DNA from: Holophagales bacterium
Lineage (GTDB): Bacteria > Acidobacteriota > Thermoanaerobaculia > UBA5066
DNA length: 51,966 nt
Assembly (NCBI GenBank): GCA_016716705.1
Contig: JADJVF010000026.1
Location: 1 to 51,966 of the forward strand
Direction: 5' to 3'
The notes beneath the pieces were generated by a model. It was not told the origin of the DNA, made no database searches, and worked only from the letters and a program-made list of their open reading frames with translations. Of this stretch, positions 26,530 through 35,377 are shown piece by piece (the stretch's first letter is position 1; each line of letters begins with the position of its first letter). The position numbers and the translations under genes are program-made.

Positions 26530-29500
26530 CTACTGGCCCGTGACGGTCACGTCGTCGAGGTACACGTCGTTTCCGTAGGCGCTGATGCCGACGAAGGCGA
26601 GATAGACCGTCTGCCCCTTGTAAGCCGACAGGTCGATGGTCGCCTGCGTCCAGCCGGCGGTTGCGCTGTACCGGGAGATCGCCGAGCCGACGTTCGTCCA
26701 GGTCGTTCCGTTCGTGGAGACCTGCGCCTGGACCTGGTCGGCGTTCGTGGAGTAGCCGGTGTCGTGGTACATCCAGAACTTCAGGGAGACCGTGGAGTAG
26801 CTGCTCGCCACCGAGAAGCCCGCGGTGCGGTACATCCGCTTCTGGACGCCGGCGGCCGCCGTGTAGGAGTTGAACGCGGCGAGCTTGGTGCCTCCGTGGG
26901 GCGAGGCGCTCGGGTGCGTCCCGGAGGCGGCGAGCGTCCAGTAGCCCGTCGTGCCGGAGACGTTCGCGAACGACCAGCCCGCGCTCTCGAACCCGTCCGT
27001 GAAGAGCGTGACGGCGCCGCCGCCGCAGGTCGCCGTGAAGTTCTTCCCCGTGACGCTGGCCGTGGTGATGGTGACGGACGCGCTCGCCGGGCTGAAGGTG
27101 CAGCCGCTCTTCGTCGGGGTCACCGTGTACGTTCCGGCGGCGAGGCCGGTGATCGCGTAGTTGTTGCTCGCGTCGGACGTCGCGGACTTCGTCCCGGCCG
27201 TCACGGTCGCGCTCGCGGTTCCGGCGCTCCCGGAGATCGAATAGGTCGTCCCGCCGAGAGTGTAGGTGCCGGTCACGGTGAAGCTGCCCGCCGCGTAACC
27301 ATAGACGCCGAGCCACCAGGTGCCCGCGGCCGGGTTCGTCGCGGAGCACGATTCGTTGCCGGTCGAACCGTACGGACGGCAGACGTAAGAGGACGAGGTG
27401 GGCTTGGCGCCCGACTGCGTGTAGATGTCGACGTCGCCGGTGGCGCTCGTCGTCGCCAGGGTCAGGTTCGTGGCGCCGGACGGAACTGCGATGGAGTAGT
27501 ACTTCCAGGCGCTCGCGGCCACGCTCTGGCCTGTCACCGCGACGCCGCTCGTCAGGGCGACGTCGCCAGTCGGGCAGGAGGCGGTGAAGTTCTTGCCGGT
27601 GACGTTGGCGGTGCCGATCGTCACGGACTGGCTGGCCGGGCTGAACGTGCAGCCGCTCTTGGCGGGAGTCACCGTGTACGTGCCGGCGGCGAGGCCCGCG
27701 AGCGTGTAGTTGCTGGATGCGTCGCTCGTGGCCGAGAAGCTGCCCGCCGTGACCGTCGCACCCGACGTACCCGCGCTGCCGGAGATCGAGAAAGTCGCGG
27801 CGCCGGCGACGGTCACGCTCCGGCTCGCCAGGGCGCTTACGTTTCCGCAGGCGTCGGTGGCGGTCGCGGTGATCGTGTGGGAGGAGCCGGCGGTGAGACC
27901 GGTGGTGTTCCAGGAATAGGAGATGGAGCCGGACGTGGACGTTGCCACCGTAGCCCCGTCGATCGCGAGGTCATCCCGGTGACGCCGACGTTGTCGGAAC
28001 CGCTGGCGGTGACGTTGACGGTTCCGGTCACGGTGCCCGCTGCCGGGGCCGTGATGGAGGCCGTGGGGAGGGTCGTGTCGGAGCAGGAGCCCCGGCTCAC
28101 CCAGACCGGCGAGGAGAAGAGCTCGCCGCCGTTGGCGAGCGTCGCGTAGACGTAGTAGTAAGCAGAGCCGGTCGCGGGGACGGTGACGGTGGCCGTGTAG
28201 GAGCCGCCCCCGGCGTTCGTCATCGCCGCGGACGTCGGGGAGCCTGTGCCGGCGGCGGGATTGCCCGTGTAGAGCGTCACCGTGGAGACGGCCGAGCCGT
28301 CGGGGTCGCTGATCCAGGCGAGGAGGTCGAGCGTCGCGGAGGCCGACGTGAACGTCTGGCCCATGACCTTCGTCAGGTCCGCCGTTCCGAAGAACATCTG
28401 CGCGTTCTTGTCGGAGGTCGTGTAGAAGCGCCGGTTCAGCATCGCGTCCATCGCGCTCGCCTTGCTCAGCGACGTCGCGAGGAGGACCGTCCGGTTGCGG
28501 GTGGAGGTCCCGAAGTTGAAGCAGTGATTGTCGCCGTGGGCTTCGGGGCCGACCTTCCAGCCCCTCTGGAGAACGTACTGGTACCGGTCGGTCCCGGCCT
28601 TGGGTCCCGCGTAGCGGCTCCCTTCGTCCGCGAAGGTCTCGAGCTTCGAGAAGGCGGGACCGGAGATGACGGCGATCGCCCGGACGTTCGCCAGGCCGTT
28701 CGCATTCTGGGCGAAGGAGCCGAAGTCGGAGGAGCCCGGGTGGCAGAAGCCGGCCATCGATCCGTTGGGGCCCTGGTAGGCGGCGTTCGCGAGCGTGTTC
28801 CAGAGGGCCGGGTAGTCGGACTTCGTCGTGATGACGTCGGAGAAGGCGTCCCAGCCGAAGAGCTTGTTGTATTCGTAGAGGGCGACGTGGCCGCCGTTGG
28901 AGATGACCCCCCACTCCTGCCCGAAGATTCCCACGAAGGTGGAGCTCGAGGCGTTCGCCGCCGCCGTCAGGCCCGCCTGGTAACGGGCCCGGATCTGCGC
29001 CGTCGTGCAGCCGGTGCCGCACGCGGTGTCGAAGATGTGGTTGTGGTCGAGGATCGAGAGGAAATCGAGCCCGCCGGTGGCCTTCGCGTAGGCGTAGGCC
29101 GCCGCGGGGTCCGCCCCGGCGTGGGCGCTCTCGATGCCGCCCGTGCAGGTGGCGACCGGGATGCCGCCGTCGGAGTAGGTGGTGTGGTTGTGGTGGCTCC
29201 CGTAGTAGAAGTTCCACGGGATCGTCGGGCTCAGGGGGGTGAAGACGTGCCCGGCCTCGTCCGGCACCTGCGTCTCGGGAACCTCGTCGGAGGCCCACAC
29301 CTTCAGGAAGCCGCCCGAGCCCTCGTAGCCTTCGGCCTCGAAGCGGTAGACGTAGGTGCCGGCGGGAAGCGGACGGAGATCCGCGTCGCGGCCCTCGAAG
29401 TTCACGAGCGCGATGCCGTGCCCGTTGCGGAGCTCCGTGGTGCCGGTCCACGAGGTCACGACCTCGCGATCCAGGGTCGTCAGGACGAGCTGCCAGTCGA

Positions 29501-29756
29501 CGCCGGCCTCCGGGCTCTCCAGCGTCTCCACGTCGATGGCGAACTCCCCGGCAAGAGCGACGGGGTTCGGCTCGCGGGCCCACCACTCGACCTGGTCGCG
29601 GAGGACGCCGACAACTCTCTGCGGGTCGTCAGGCTCCCTCCGGGGGCGCTCGCCGTCGGGCCGCGCGGCGATCGCGGAGCCGGCCAGGAGGGCGGCCGCG
29701 AAGGCGACGCCCAGGACGCAGAAGACGAGGGTCGAGCCGGAATTGAAGCGCTTCAT
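26530..29756 (-). CDS. Large secreted PHP-like protein with Ig, PPC and C-terminal adhesion modules, frameshifted
   Basis: Corrected for one missing base at about 27969-27977, this is about 1075 residues. Order: signal peptide (1-30); a PHP/CehA-like metal-hydrolase region with HHNHTTYSDGG, SILDHNH, GQEWG, FCHPGSSDFG and GDNHC; Ig-like domains; two near-identical 70-residue repeats (SISGSAGTSGATVTAG, AGTYTVTPAKSGCTFSPAS); a PPC-type domain between them (YYSIAVPSGATNLTLATTS); and a C-terminal MAM/jelly-roll-like domain (LFTDGFESAGWSFAN, YLDDVTVTGQ). His and Asp residues in the first region could bind metals, but the substrate is unknown. It is probably surface-bound or released. It is convergent with the pump operon. 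Confidence 0.8.
27015..27798 (-). repeat. Duplicated 70-residue module inside the PHP-like protein
   Basis: Two copies of a module of about 70 residues, at roughly 27015-27243 and 27564-27798, share SISGSAGT, ATSDAS, LAAGTYTVTP, KSGCTFSPAS and VTGKNFTA. They resemble carboxypeptidase-regulatory-like domains and are separated by the PPC-like domain. High identity at DNA and protein level suggests a recent duplication. Confidence 0.65.
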
Positions 29757-30053
29757 TTCACTCCCCCTGCACAATTGGACCGGATCTCAGAACCTGGGCG
29801 GGTTGTTTCCGGGTGGGACCGCTTGGCTGGCGTCGCTTCGGACCGTCTCGGGCGGGAATCGATGCGCAAGCTCACGCTCTCCCCGAGGTTCAAGACGCAA
29901 GAATTGAACCGCTCGCGCGGTTTTGCCAAGTGCTTCGTCTGCAACGATTGCGTGCGGTTTCCGAAGGCTGGGGGTCCGGCCCTGACCCTTTACGGTGGGT
30001 CAGGACCTTCCCATGGTGGAACCTGGACCCGGGCCCTCATGCAAGGCCTCGGC
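29757..30053. other. Intergenic region, 297 bp
   Basis: This space lies upstream of the minus-strand PHP-like gene and downstream of the M20 peptidase. It holds a perfect 8-bp inverted repeat (CCTGACCC/GGGTCAGG, 29981-30004), placed as a terminator for the peptidase, and otherwise the untranslated leader and promoter of the PHP-like gene. I found no RNA gene or convincing reading frame. Confidence 0.5.
29981..30004 (-). terminator. Hairpin after the M20 peptidase gene
   Basis: CCTGACCC and GGGTCAGG form a perfect 8-bp stem around an 8-base loop, about 50 bases past the stop of the minus-strand peptidase gene. No T run follows, so terminator function is only probable. Confidence 0.4.
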
Positions 30054-31619
30054 TCAGTCTCCGTAGTCCGTCAGGAGGAGCCCCAGGGTCGCCCGCATCC
30101 CGCTGACGAAGTTGCCCATCCGGAGGTTCTCGTCGAAAGAGTGCTGGTTGTTGTCGGCGTTGACGAGCGGGACGATGACGAACGGCAGGCCGAGAGGCGT
30201 GACGATCTCGTGGGTCGGCACCGTCCCTCCCATCATCCGGATCCGGACGGGCCTGACGTCGCCGCCCGCTCCGGCGAACGCGGTCTCGAGCGCGGCGGTG
30301 GCCCAGCGCCCGACGGTCGAGTCGTATGGCTGGCGTGCGGCCTTCCCGGCGCGGCCCGCCGTCAGCCGCGCGAGCTTGGGGAACAGTCCCCGCTCCTCGT
30401 CCGTCGGCTCGCCGTCCACGAGGTGCCAGCCCTGCTTCTCGACGTGCGTCCGAAGGAGAGCCACGAGGACCTCGGCGTCCGCCTCCGGCGTCGTGCGCAG
30501 GTCGAGCTCGGCCACCGCCTGGTGGGGGAGGACGTTCGCGACCTTCGACCCCGTGGCCGCCGACGAAAGCCCCCTCACGTTCAGGGAAGGAAACTGGAGC
30601 GCCTCCTGGTACGTCGCGCCGACCTTCTCCGCCTCGGCGATGCCGAGCCGCCGGCGCATCGCCGCCTCGTCGTCGGGGACCGCGGCGAGGAGTGTGCGGT
30701 CCGCGTCGGTCAGCTTCGTCCGGTCGTACCAGCCGGCCACGGCGACCCGCCCGTCGTCGCCTTTCATGCTCGCCAGGAGGGCGGAGAGGCGCATCGCGGG
30801 GTTCGGGACCCAGTTGCCGTAGTGCCCGCTGTGGAGCGGTGTGCGCGGCCCGAAGACGGTGAGCGTGACGGGGACGTCGCCCCGGTTCCCGAAGACGATC
30901 GTCGGACGACCGCCCGGGTGGACAGGGCCGTCGTGGATCACGAGCGCGTCGGCCGACAGGAGCGCTCCGTTCGTGGCGACGACGGCGGCCATGCCGGGCG
31001 AGCCGACCTCCTCCTCGCTGTCGAGGAGGACCTTCACGTCGAAACGGGGCTCGAGCTTCCGGGAGCGCAGCAGGTCGAAGGCGGCCAGCAGCATCGCGAT
31101 CGGCCCCTTGTCGTCGGCCGAGGAGCGGGCGAAGACGCGCAGGTCCGGGTCGAAGCCGGGCCGGAGGAGCTCCTCCGTGCCGACCTCGCGCCACGCCCCG
31201 TCCGCCCCGCGCTTCTTCACGACGGGTCGGAACGGGTTCTTCTGCGCCCACTGCTCCGGGACCACGGGCTGCCCGTCGAAGTGGAGGTAGAAGAGGACCG
31301 TCCGCCGCCCTCCCCGGTTTCCGGAGTGCTCTGCGAGGACGAGCGGCTTTCCGCCGTTCGGAAGGAGCCGGGTCCGGAAGCCACGCCGCGCGAACGCCGC
31401 CTCGAGCCACGCCGCGTTCCGCTGGATGTCGGCGGCGACGGCCGAGTCGTTCGGAAGCGAGAGGAGCTCGAGGTATTCCGGGAAGGTCGCGGCCGCCGCT
31501 GCCCGGAGGCTCGCGTCGTCGAGAGTCCGGAGGGCGTCGTTGCCAGCGTCCGCGCGCGGCGCGAGAAGCGCGAGGGCCGCGAGCGTGAGGATCGTCGCGG
31601 CGGGTGTGGGACATTTCAT
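30054..31619 (-). CDS. Exported M20-family metallopeptidase
   Basis: The 521-residue peptidase has a signal peptide (about 1-25, ending ADA) and the M20/ArgE layout with two co-catalytic zinc ions. The ligand motifs are HFDGQP (His113), SADDKGP, SEEEVGSPG (the base and ligand pair) and, late in the protein, a conserved NNQHSFDENLRM. The central dimerisation lid lies about 240-400. Such enzymes release terminal residues from short peptides or acylated amino acids. Here it would act in the periplasm or outside. It starts 13 bp after the stop of the carbonic anhydrase gene on the same strand, so they form a probable operon. Confidence 0.9.
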   Translation of the reverse strand: MKCPTPAATILTLAALALLAPRADAGNDALRTLDDASLRAAAAATFPEYLELLSLPNDSAVAADIQRNAAWLEAAFARRGFRTRLLPNGGKPLVLAEHSGNRGGRRTVLFYLHFDGQPVVPEQWAQKNPFRPVVKKRGADGAWREVGTEELLRPGFDPDLRVFARSSADDKGPIAMLLAAFDLLRSRKLEPRFDVKVLLDSEEEVGSPGMAAVVATNGALLSADALVIHDGPVHPGGRPTIVFGNRGDVPVTLTVFGPRTPLHSGHYGNWVPNPAMRLSALLASMKGDDGRVAVAGWYDRTKLTDADRTLLAAVPDDEAAMRRRLGIAEAEKVGATYQEALQFPSLNVRGLSSAATGSKVANVLPHQAVAELDLRTTPEADAEVLVALLRTHVEKQGWHLVDGEPTDEERGLFPKLARLTAGRAGKAARQPYDSTVGRWATAALETAFAGAGGDVRPVRIRMMGGTVPTHEIVTPLGLPFVIVPLVNADNNQHSFDENLRMGNFVSGMRATLGLLLTDYGD

Positions 31620-31632
31620 GGAAGGTCCTCGC

Positions 31633-32250
31633 CTACTCGTCCAGGAACTGGACCACGCCGGTCGAGAGGCTCAGGATCGCGCCGACGAGCTTCATGATCC
31701 CCTCGGCCTCCCGCACCTGCGCCTCGGGCATCGCGCGGATCCGGCGAAGGGTCCACCGCACGTTCGCTTCCACGGCGGCGTGCATCTGCTCGTCCAGCGG
31801 AGCCTCGGGGTCGATGGCGTCCAGCGCCGGCAGGATGTTCTGCAGGAGCTCCTCGATCCGGCTGCGATCGCGCGCGCCGTGGAACTTCGCCTGCAGCGCG
31901 GCGTGGATGGCGCCGCAACCTTCGTGGCCGAGGACGACGAACAGCGGCGTCTTCAGGTGGGTCCCCGCGTACTGCATCGTGCCGGCCACCTCGGGCGAGA
32001 GGACGTTTCCCGCGAGCCGGATGATGAAGAGCTCTCCGAAGCCGGCGTCGAAGACGAGCTCGGGGGGGACCCGCGAGTCGCTGCAGCCGAGGATCGTCGC
32101 GTAGGGCTGCTGACCCTTCGCGAGCGCGGCGAGGACCTCCTTCTGCACGGTAGGGAAGCGCGCCTCTCCCCGGACGAAGCGCGCGTTGCCATCCGCGAGG
32201 CGCGCGAGCGCCTCTCCGGCCGTGTATCGGAGACCCGTTTCGTGACTCAT
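31633..32250 (-). CDS. Beta-class carbonic anhydrase
   Basis: The 205-residue enzyme has all beta-class zinc and catalytic residues: Cys56, Asp58 and Arg60 in GCSDSRVPPE, and His109 and Cys112 in GHEGCGA. The RLAGNV segment is also diagnostic. It hydrates CO2 to bicarbonate in the cytoplasm; there is no signal peptide. Length is normal for the family. It lies directly upstream of the M20 peptidase gene. The neighbouring 117 bp separate it from the HxlR gene end, so its promoter is probably there. Confidence 0.95.
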   Translation of the reverse strand: MSHETGLRYTAGEALARLADGNARFVRGEARFPTVQKEVLAALAKGQQPYATILGCSDSRVPPELVFDAGFGELFIIRLAGNVLSPEVAGTMQYAGTHLKTPLFVVLGHEGCGAIHAALQAKFHGARDRSRIEELLQNILPALDAIDPEAPLDEQMHAAVEANVRWTLRRIRAMPEAQVREAEGIMKLVGAILSLSTGVVQFLDE

Positions 32251-32367
32251 GCCGTGCGACCTCGCGGGCAGTCTCCGGCAGCGCGCCGAGCGGAGTCAAA
32301 CCCACCCGGAAGGGCCGACGCCACCCGCCCCGTCGTGGACCTTGATCCGTGGTTCGAGCCTCGGGAT

Positions 32368-33069
32368 TCAGCCCGGATCCGGCCCGCCGGGCATTGCGGC
32401 CCGTGCCGAGCTCACGGCGCCTGCGACGGGGCTGAGCCGGAGCACGGTCGGCATCCGCCGGGTGAGCGCGCCCGGTCCGGCGAACTGGAGCCGGCCGGAG
32501 CGGAGCGCGTCATTCAAAGGCAGGCGACCCAGCCAGACCTGGTAGAGCGTTCCGACGTCGGAGCTGATGGTGACGTCGACCTCGAAGCCGGGATCGGTCG
32601 TGCACACTGAGGGAGAGCCCGCCTCGATCACGATCCAGAAACGCCTGCGGTCGTCGTTGAACCGCACGTGGAAGACCTTCCGCCGGCCGGGGAACCCGGA
32701 GGTGTCGAGGCGGGTGTGCATCCACCAGACGAGAAGCTCGGCGTCGAGCTCGGCGGTCTCGGGATCACCGAAGGTCCAGCGCGCGCCCCACGCGCCGATC
32801 CCGAAGACGATCGGCTCGAGCTCGCGCCCGGACCCGGTGAGGAGGTACTCGGTCCGGACCCGTTCGACGAGGCCCGCCCGCTCGAGCTGTCGGAGCCTCC
32901 GCGTCAGGAGGCTCCGCGAGAGACCGGGCAACCCTCGGGCGAGCTCGTTGAACCGGGTCGTGCCGACCAGCATGTCGCGCACGATCAGAAGGGTCCACCG
33001 CTCGCCGAGAAGGTCGAGCGCCCGCGAGATCGGGCAGTACTGGCCGTAGCTGGTCTTTCGTTCGGTCAC
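32368..33069 (-). CDS. HxlR-family regulator with C-terminal sterol-carrier-like domain
   Basis: The 233-residue protein starts with a GTG at 33069. The first 110 residues are an HxlR winged helix: CPISRALDLLGERWTLLIVR, GTTRFNELARGLPGLSRSLL and the wing. The C-terminal half (about 130-225) looks like an SCP2/sterol-carrier domain (VDVTISSDVGTLYQVWLGR, LNDALRSGRLQFAGPG), which could bind a hydrophobic ligand. This would allow direct sensing. It is divergent from an acyl-CoA dehydrogenase-like gene, with a perfect inverted repeat between them, so it likely controls that operon and itself. Confidence 0.85.
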   Translation of the reverse strand: MTERKTSYGQYCPISRALDLLGERWTLLIVRDMLVGTTRFNELARGLPGLSRSLLTRRLRQLERAGLVERVRTEYLLTGSGRELEPIVFGIGAWGARWTFGDPETAELDAELLVWWMHTRLDTSGFPGRRKVFHVRFNDDRRRFWIVIEAGSPSVCTTDPGFEVDVTISSDVGTLYQVWLGRLPLNDALRSGRLQFAGPGALTRRMPTVLRLSPVAGAVSSARAAMPGGPDPG

Positions 33070-33097
33070 TTCGGCACCTCGTGGGGCGGGGCCCGTC

Positions 33098-33114
33098 GGT
33101 CCAGATTCTGGACC
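33098..33114. promoter_or_regulatory. Perfect inverted repeat, probable HxlR operator
   Basis: GGTCCAGA-T-TCTGGACC is a perfect 8-bp inverted repeat with a one-base centre in the 102-bp space between the divergent HxlR gene (start 33069) and the acyl-CoA dehydrogenase-like gene (start 33172). HxlR dimers bind such repeats. An AT-richer stretch (TGTTTTTGTACTGTTTT) follows and may hold the promoter. Confidence 0.55.
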
Positions 33115-33171
33115 GGGTGGGTCCTGTTTTTGTACTGTTTTCCCGCAGCGGCCGATGCCAACCTTCAAGTC

Positions 33172-34317
33172 ATGACGACAGCCGCCAGTCCCACCGCGAC
33201 GGAAACGAGAACCGACTGGGCCCGGGTCGCCCGTGAGATCGGCAACACGCTCGGGCCCTCTGCCGCCGAACGCGACCGCAGCGGCGTGATCTCCCTCGAG
33301 GCGTTCGAGAGCCTTCGAAAGGCGGGAGCGACGAGCGCCCTCGTGCCGCTCGAGCTCGGCGGCGGCGGTGCGTCGCACGCCGAGGCGGGCGAGCTCCTGC
33401 GCGAGCTCGGACGGCGCGACCCCTCGACGGCCGTCGCGTTCTCGATGCACAGTCACCTCGTCGCCGCGCAGGTCTGGCGGCATCGCCACGGGATGGACGC
33501 CTCCGCGTTGTTCCGCAAGCTCGTCGACGACCGGGCCGTCCTGATCAGCACGGGAGCCTCGGACTGGGTCGCTTCGAGTGGCAGCGCCCGGCGGGTGGAC
33601 GGCGGGTACCGGGTGAGCGCCCGAAAGTCTCCGGCGAGCGGGTGCGAGGCCGGACACGTGCTCGTGACGAGCATCCGGTGGGACGACGCCCCCGGCGGTC
33701 CGAAGGTGCTGCACTGCTCGATGCCGTTCGGCGCCGAGGGTGTTCGCATCGAACGGACGTGGGACACGCTGGGCCTTCGCGCCACCGGCTCCCACACCGT
33801 GGTGCTCGACGAGGTCTTCGTCCCCGACGCCGCGGTGTCGCTGATCCGGCCTGCCGACCAGTGGCACCCGGTCTGGAACGTCGTCATCGGCGCGGCGATG
33901 CCTCTCATCCTGTCGGCCTACCTCGGGATCGCCGATACCGCGGCCGAGCTGGCGCGCGACGCCGTGGCGGGCCGTCCCGCGCCCCACACGTTCCAGCTGC
34001 TCGGCGAGATGATCAACGCCCACACGACCGCGGCCGACGCCATCGCGGCGGCCTACCTGGACGCCGACGACCTCAGGTTTCCCAACACCGACGAGCTCGC
34101 GAGCCGCACCCTCGCCCGCAAGACGGTGGCGACCGGCGCCCTGATCGAGACGGTGCGTCTCGCGATCGAGGTCGCGGGCGGTGTCGGCTACACCCGGAGC
34201 TCCGCCCTCGAGCGGCTCTATCGCGACGTCCACGGCTGCCTCTTCCACCCGCTCCCGCGCGCCAGGCAGACCACGTTCACCGGGAGGGTGGCGCTGGGCC
34301 TCAGCCCGGTGGAATGA
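33172..34317 (+). CDS. Acyl-CoA dehydrogenase-family flavoprotein
   Basis: The 381-residue protein has the family's three parts: an N-terminal helical domain (LEAFESLRKAGATSALVPLELGG), a middle beta domain (ISTGASDWVASSG, then DTLGLRATGSHTVVLDEVFVP), and a C-terminal helical domain that ends GGVGYTRSSALERLYRDV. It should bind FAD or FMN. The usual catalytic Glu cannot be placed with confidence; this subgroup includes flavin monooxygenases of the DszC/SfnB kind as well as dehydrogenases. So both dehydrogenation and oxygenation of a small substrate are possible. A cupin gene follows 93 bp later. Confidence 0.82.
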   Translation: MTTAASPTATETRTDWARVAREIGNTLGPSAAERDRSGVISLEAFESLRKAGATSALVPLELGGGGASHAEAGELLRELGRRDPSTAVAFSMHSHLVAAQVWRHRHGMDASALFRKLVDDRAVLISTGASDWVASSGSARRVDGGYRVSARKSPASGCEAGHVLVTSIRWDDAPGGPKVLHCSMPFGAEGVRIERTWDTLGLRATGSHTVVLDEVFVPDAAVSLIRPADQWHPVWNVVIGAAMPLILSAYLGIADTAAELARDAVAGRPAPHTFQLLGEMINAHTTAADAIAAAYLDADDLRFPNTDELASRTLARKTVATGALIETVRLAIEVAGGVGYTRSSALERLYRDVHGCLFHPLPRARQTTFTGRVALGLSPVE

Positions 34318-34410
34318 GGGCCCCGTAAGCGGCGGTCCTGCCCGCCCCCGGTGCCGAATACGAAACCGACCCAAGGCTCAACGCTCACGACGCCAAAGGA
34401 GAACGACACC

Positions 34411-34797
34411 ATGAGAATCGCCAGGCGAGACATTCCGGTTCGGATCGACGTCCCGGGCGCCGTCGCCAGACAGAAGACGGACTTCGGCGACGCGACGGGG
34501 TACGGCGCGATCAGCGGCGAGTACTTCTCGCTCGGCGCCGGTACGGACATCGCACCGCTCCTCCAGGGGCTCGAGGGCGACCTGTGCCACGCTCCCCACT
34601 GGGGCTATGTCCAGAAGGGCCAGCTCACCGTCACGTTCGCCGACGGCACGCAGGAATCCCCCGGGGACGGCGACCTCTTCTACTGGCCGCCCGGACACAC
34701 CGTGAAGGTCGGCGCGGACGCCGAAGTCATCCTCTTCAGCCCGCAGCGGGAGCACAGCGAGGTCATCGACCACATGCTGAAGAAGATGGCGGGCTGA
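34411..34797 (+). CDS. Cupin-domain protein
   Basis: The 128-residue protein is a single cupin fold: HAPHWGYVQKGQLTV carries the first motif (His-x-His-type), and PGDGDLFYWPPGHTVKV the second. Metal ligands should be the His residues there. Such small cupins can be dioxygenases, isomerases or ligand-binding proteins. The ATG at 34411 follows AAAGGAG. It lies downstream of the acyl-CoA dehydrogenase-like gene on the same strand, so both are probably controlled by the HxlR regulator, and both could act on one aromatic or hydrophobic compound. Confidence 0.8.
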   Translation: MRIARRDIPVRIDVPGAVARQKTDFGDATGYGAISGEYFSLGAGTDIAPLLQGLEGDLCHAPHWGYVQKGQLTVTFADGTQESPGDGDLFYWPPGHTVKVGADAEVILFSPQREHSEVIDHMLKKMAG

Positions 34798-34845
34798 GTC
34801 GCCTCGAAAAAGGTCATTCGCCGGCCGTCGTCCGCACTATCATTT

Positions 34846-34888
34846 CTCCTCGTCGGCCCGCGACAGGGCCGACGAGGAGGTGCTCTCG
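34846..34888 (+). promoter_or_regulatory. 14-bp hairpin sequestering the ribosome site of the AOR operon
   Basis: CTCCTCGTCGGCCC (34846-34859) pairs perfectly with GGGCCGACGAGGAG (34866-34879) around the loop GCGACA. The 3' arm includes all but the last base of the Shine-Dalgarno AGGAGG at 34875-34880, eight bases before the ATG at 34889. In the mRNA this would hide the ribosome site of the first gene. A weak TATCAT is just upstream and could be a -10 box, which would put the transcript start close to the hairpin. An alternate structure or a protein may open it; none is visible. Confidence 0.6.
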
Positions 34889-35365
34889 ATGCAGAAATCC
34901 CTCCACCTCGATCCGAACAAGTGCACCGGGTGCCTGCAGTGCGAGATGGCGTGCGCGTGGGAGAAGTACGAGACCTTCACCATCGCGAAGTCCCGCATCA
35001 AGGTGTTCACCTTCCACCACGAGGGGCGCTTCGTCCCGTACACCTGCACGCAGTGCGACGAGGCCTGGTGCCTGATCGCCTGCCCGGTGGACGCCATCAA
35101 GCTCGACCCGGTGACGGGCGCGAAGATCGTCCTGGAGCCCACCTGCGTCGGCTGCAAGGTCTGCACGATCGCCTGCCCGTTCGGGACGATCAACTACGTG
35201 GCCCAGACGGGCAAGGTGCAGAAGTGCGACCTCTGCGACGGCGACCCGGCCTGCGCGAAGGCCTGCCCGACGGGCGCCATCACCTACGTGGACGCGGACT
35301 GGACCGGCCTCGGGAAGATGCGCGCCTGGGCCGGCAAGACCGACACGACCGCGGCGACGGCGTAA
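34889..35365 (+). CDS. aorA: Four-cluster polyferredoxin subunit of AOR (AorA-like)
   Basis: The 158-residue protein has sixteen cysteines in four groups, enough for four [4Fe-4S] clusters: CTGCLQCEMAC from Cys12, CTQCDEAWCLIACP, CVGCKVCTIACP and CDLCDGDPACAKACP. It is of the HycB/NrfC type. In AorABC-type aldehyde oxidoreductases such a subunit relays electrons between the tungsten subunit and the FAD subunit, and may form filaments with the AorB units. I use ATG 34889; a GTG at 34880 lies in the hairpin. The tungsten subunit gene starts 12 bp after its stop. Confidence 0.88.
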   Translation: MQKSLHLDPNKCTGCLQCEMACAWEKYETFTIAKSRIKVFTFHHEGRFVPYTCTQCDEAWCLIACPVDAIKLDPVTGAKIVLEPTCVGCKVCTIACPFGTINYVAQTGKVQKCDLCDGDPACAKACPTGAITYVDADWTGLGKMRAWAGKTDTTAATA

Positions 35366-35377
35366 GGAGAGACGGAC

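Noticed and set aside
23459..26578. A 1039-codon open frame within the RND pump gene
   Set aside because: It is a shadow frame made by high GC and codon bias; its protein is Arg/Gly/Ala-rich with no motif, while the overlapping frame is a full RND pump.
28524..31697. A 1057-codon plus-strand frame across the PHP-like and M20 genes
   Set aside because: It opposes two well-supported minus-strand genes and crosses their spacer, with Arg/Gly-rich low-complexity translation.
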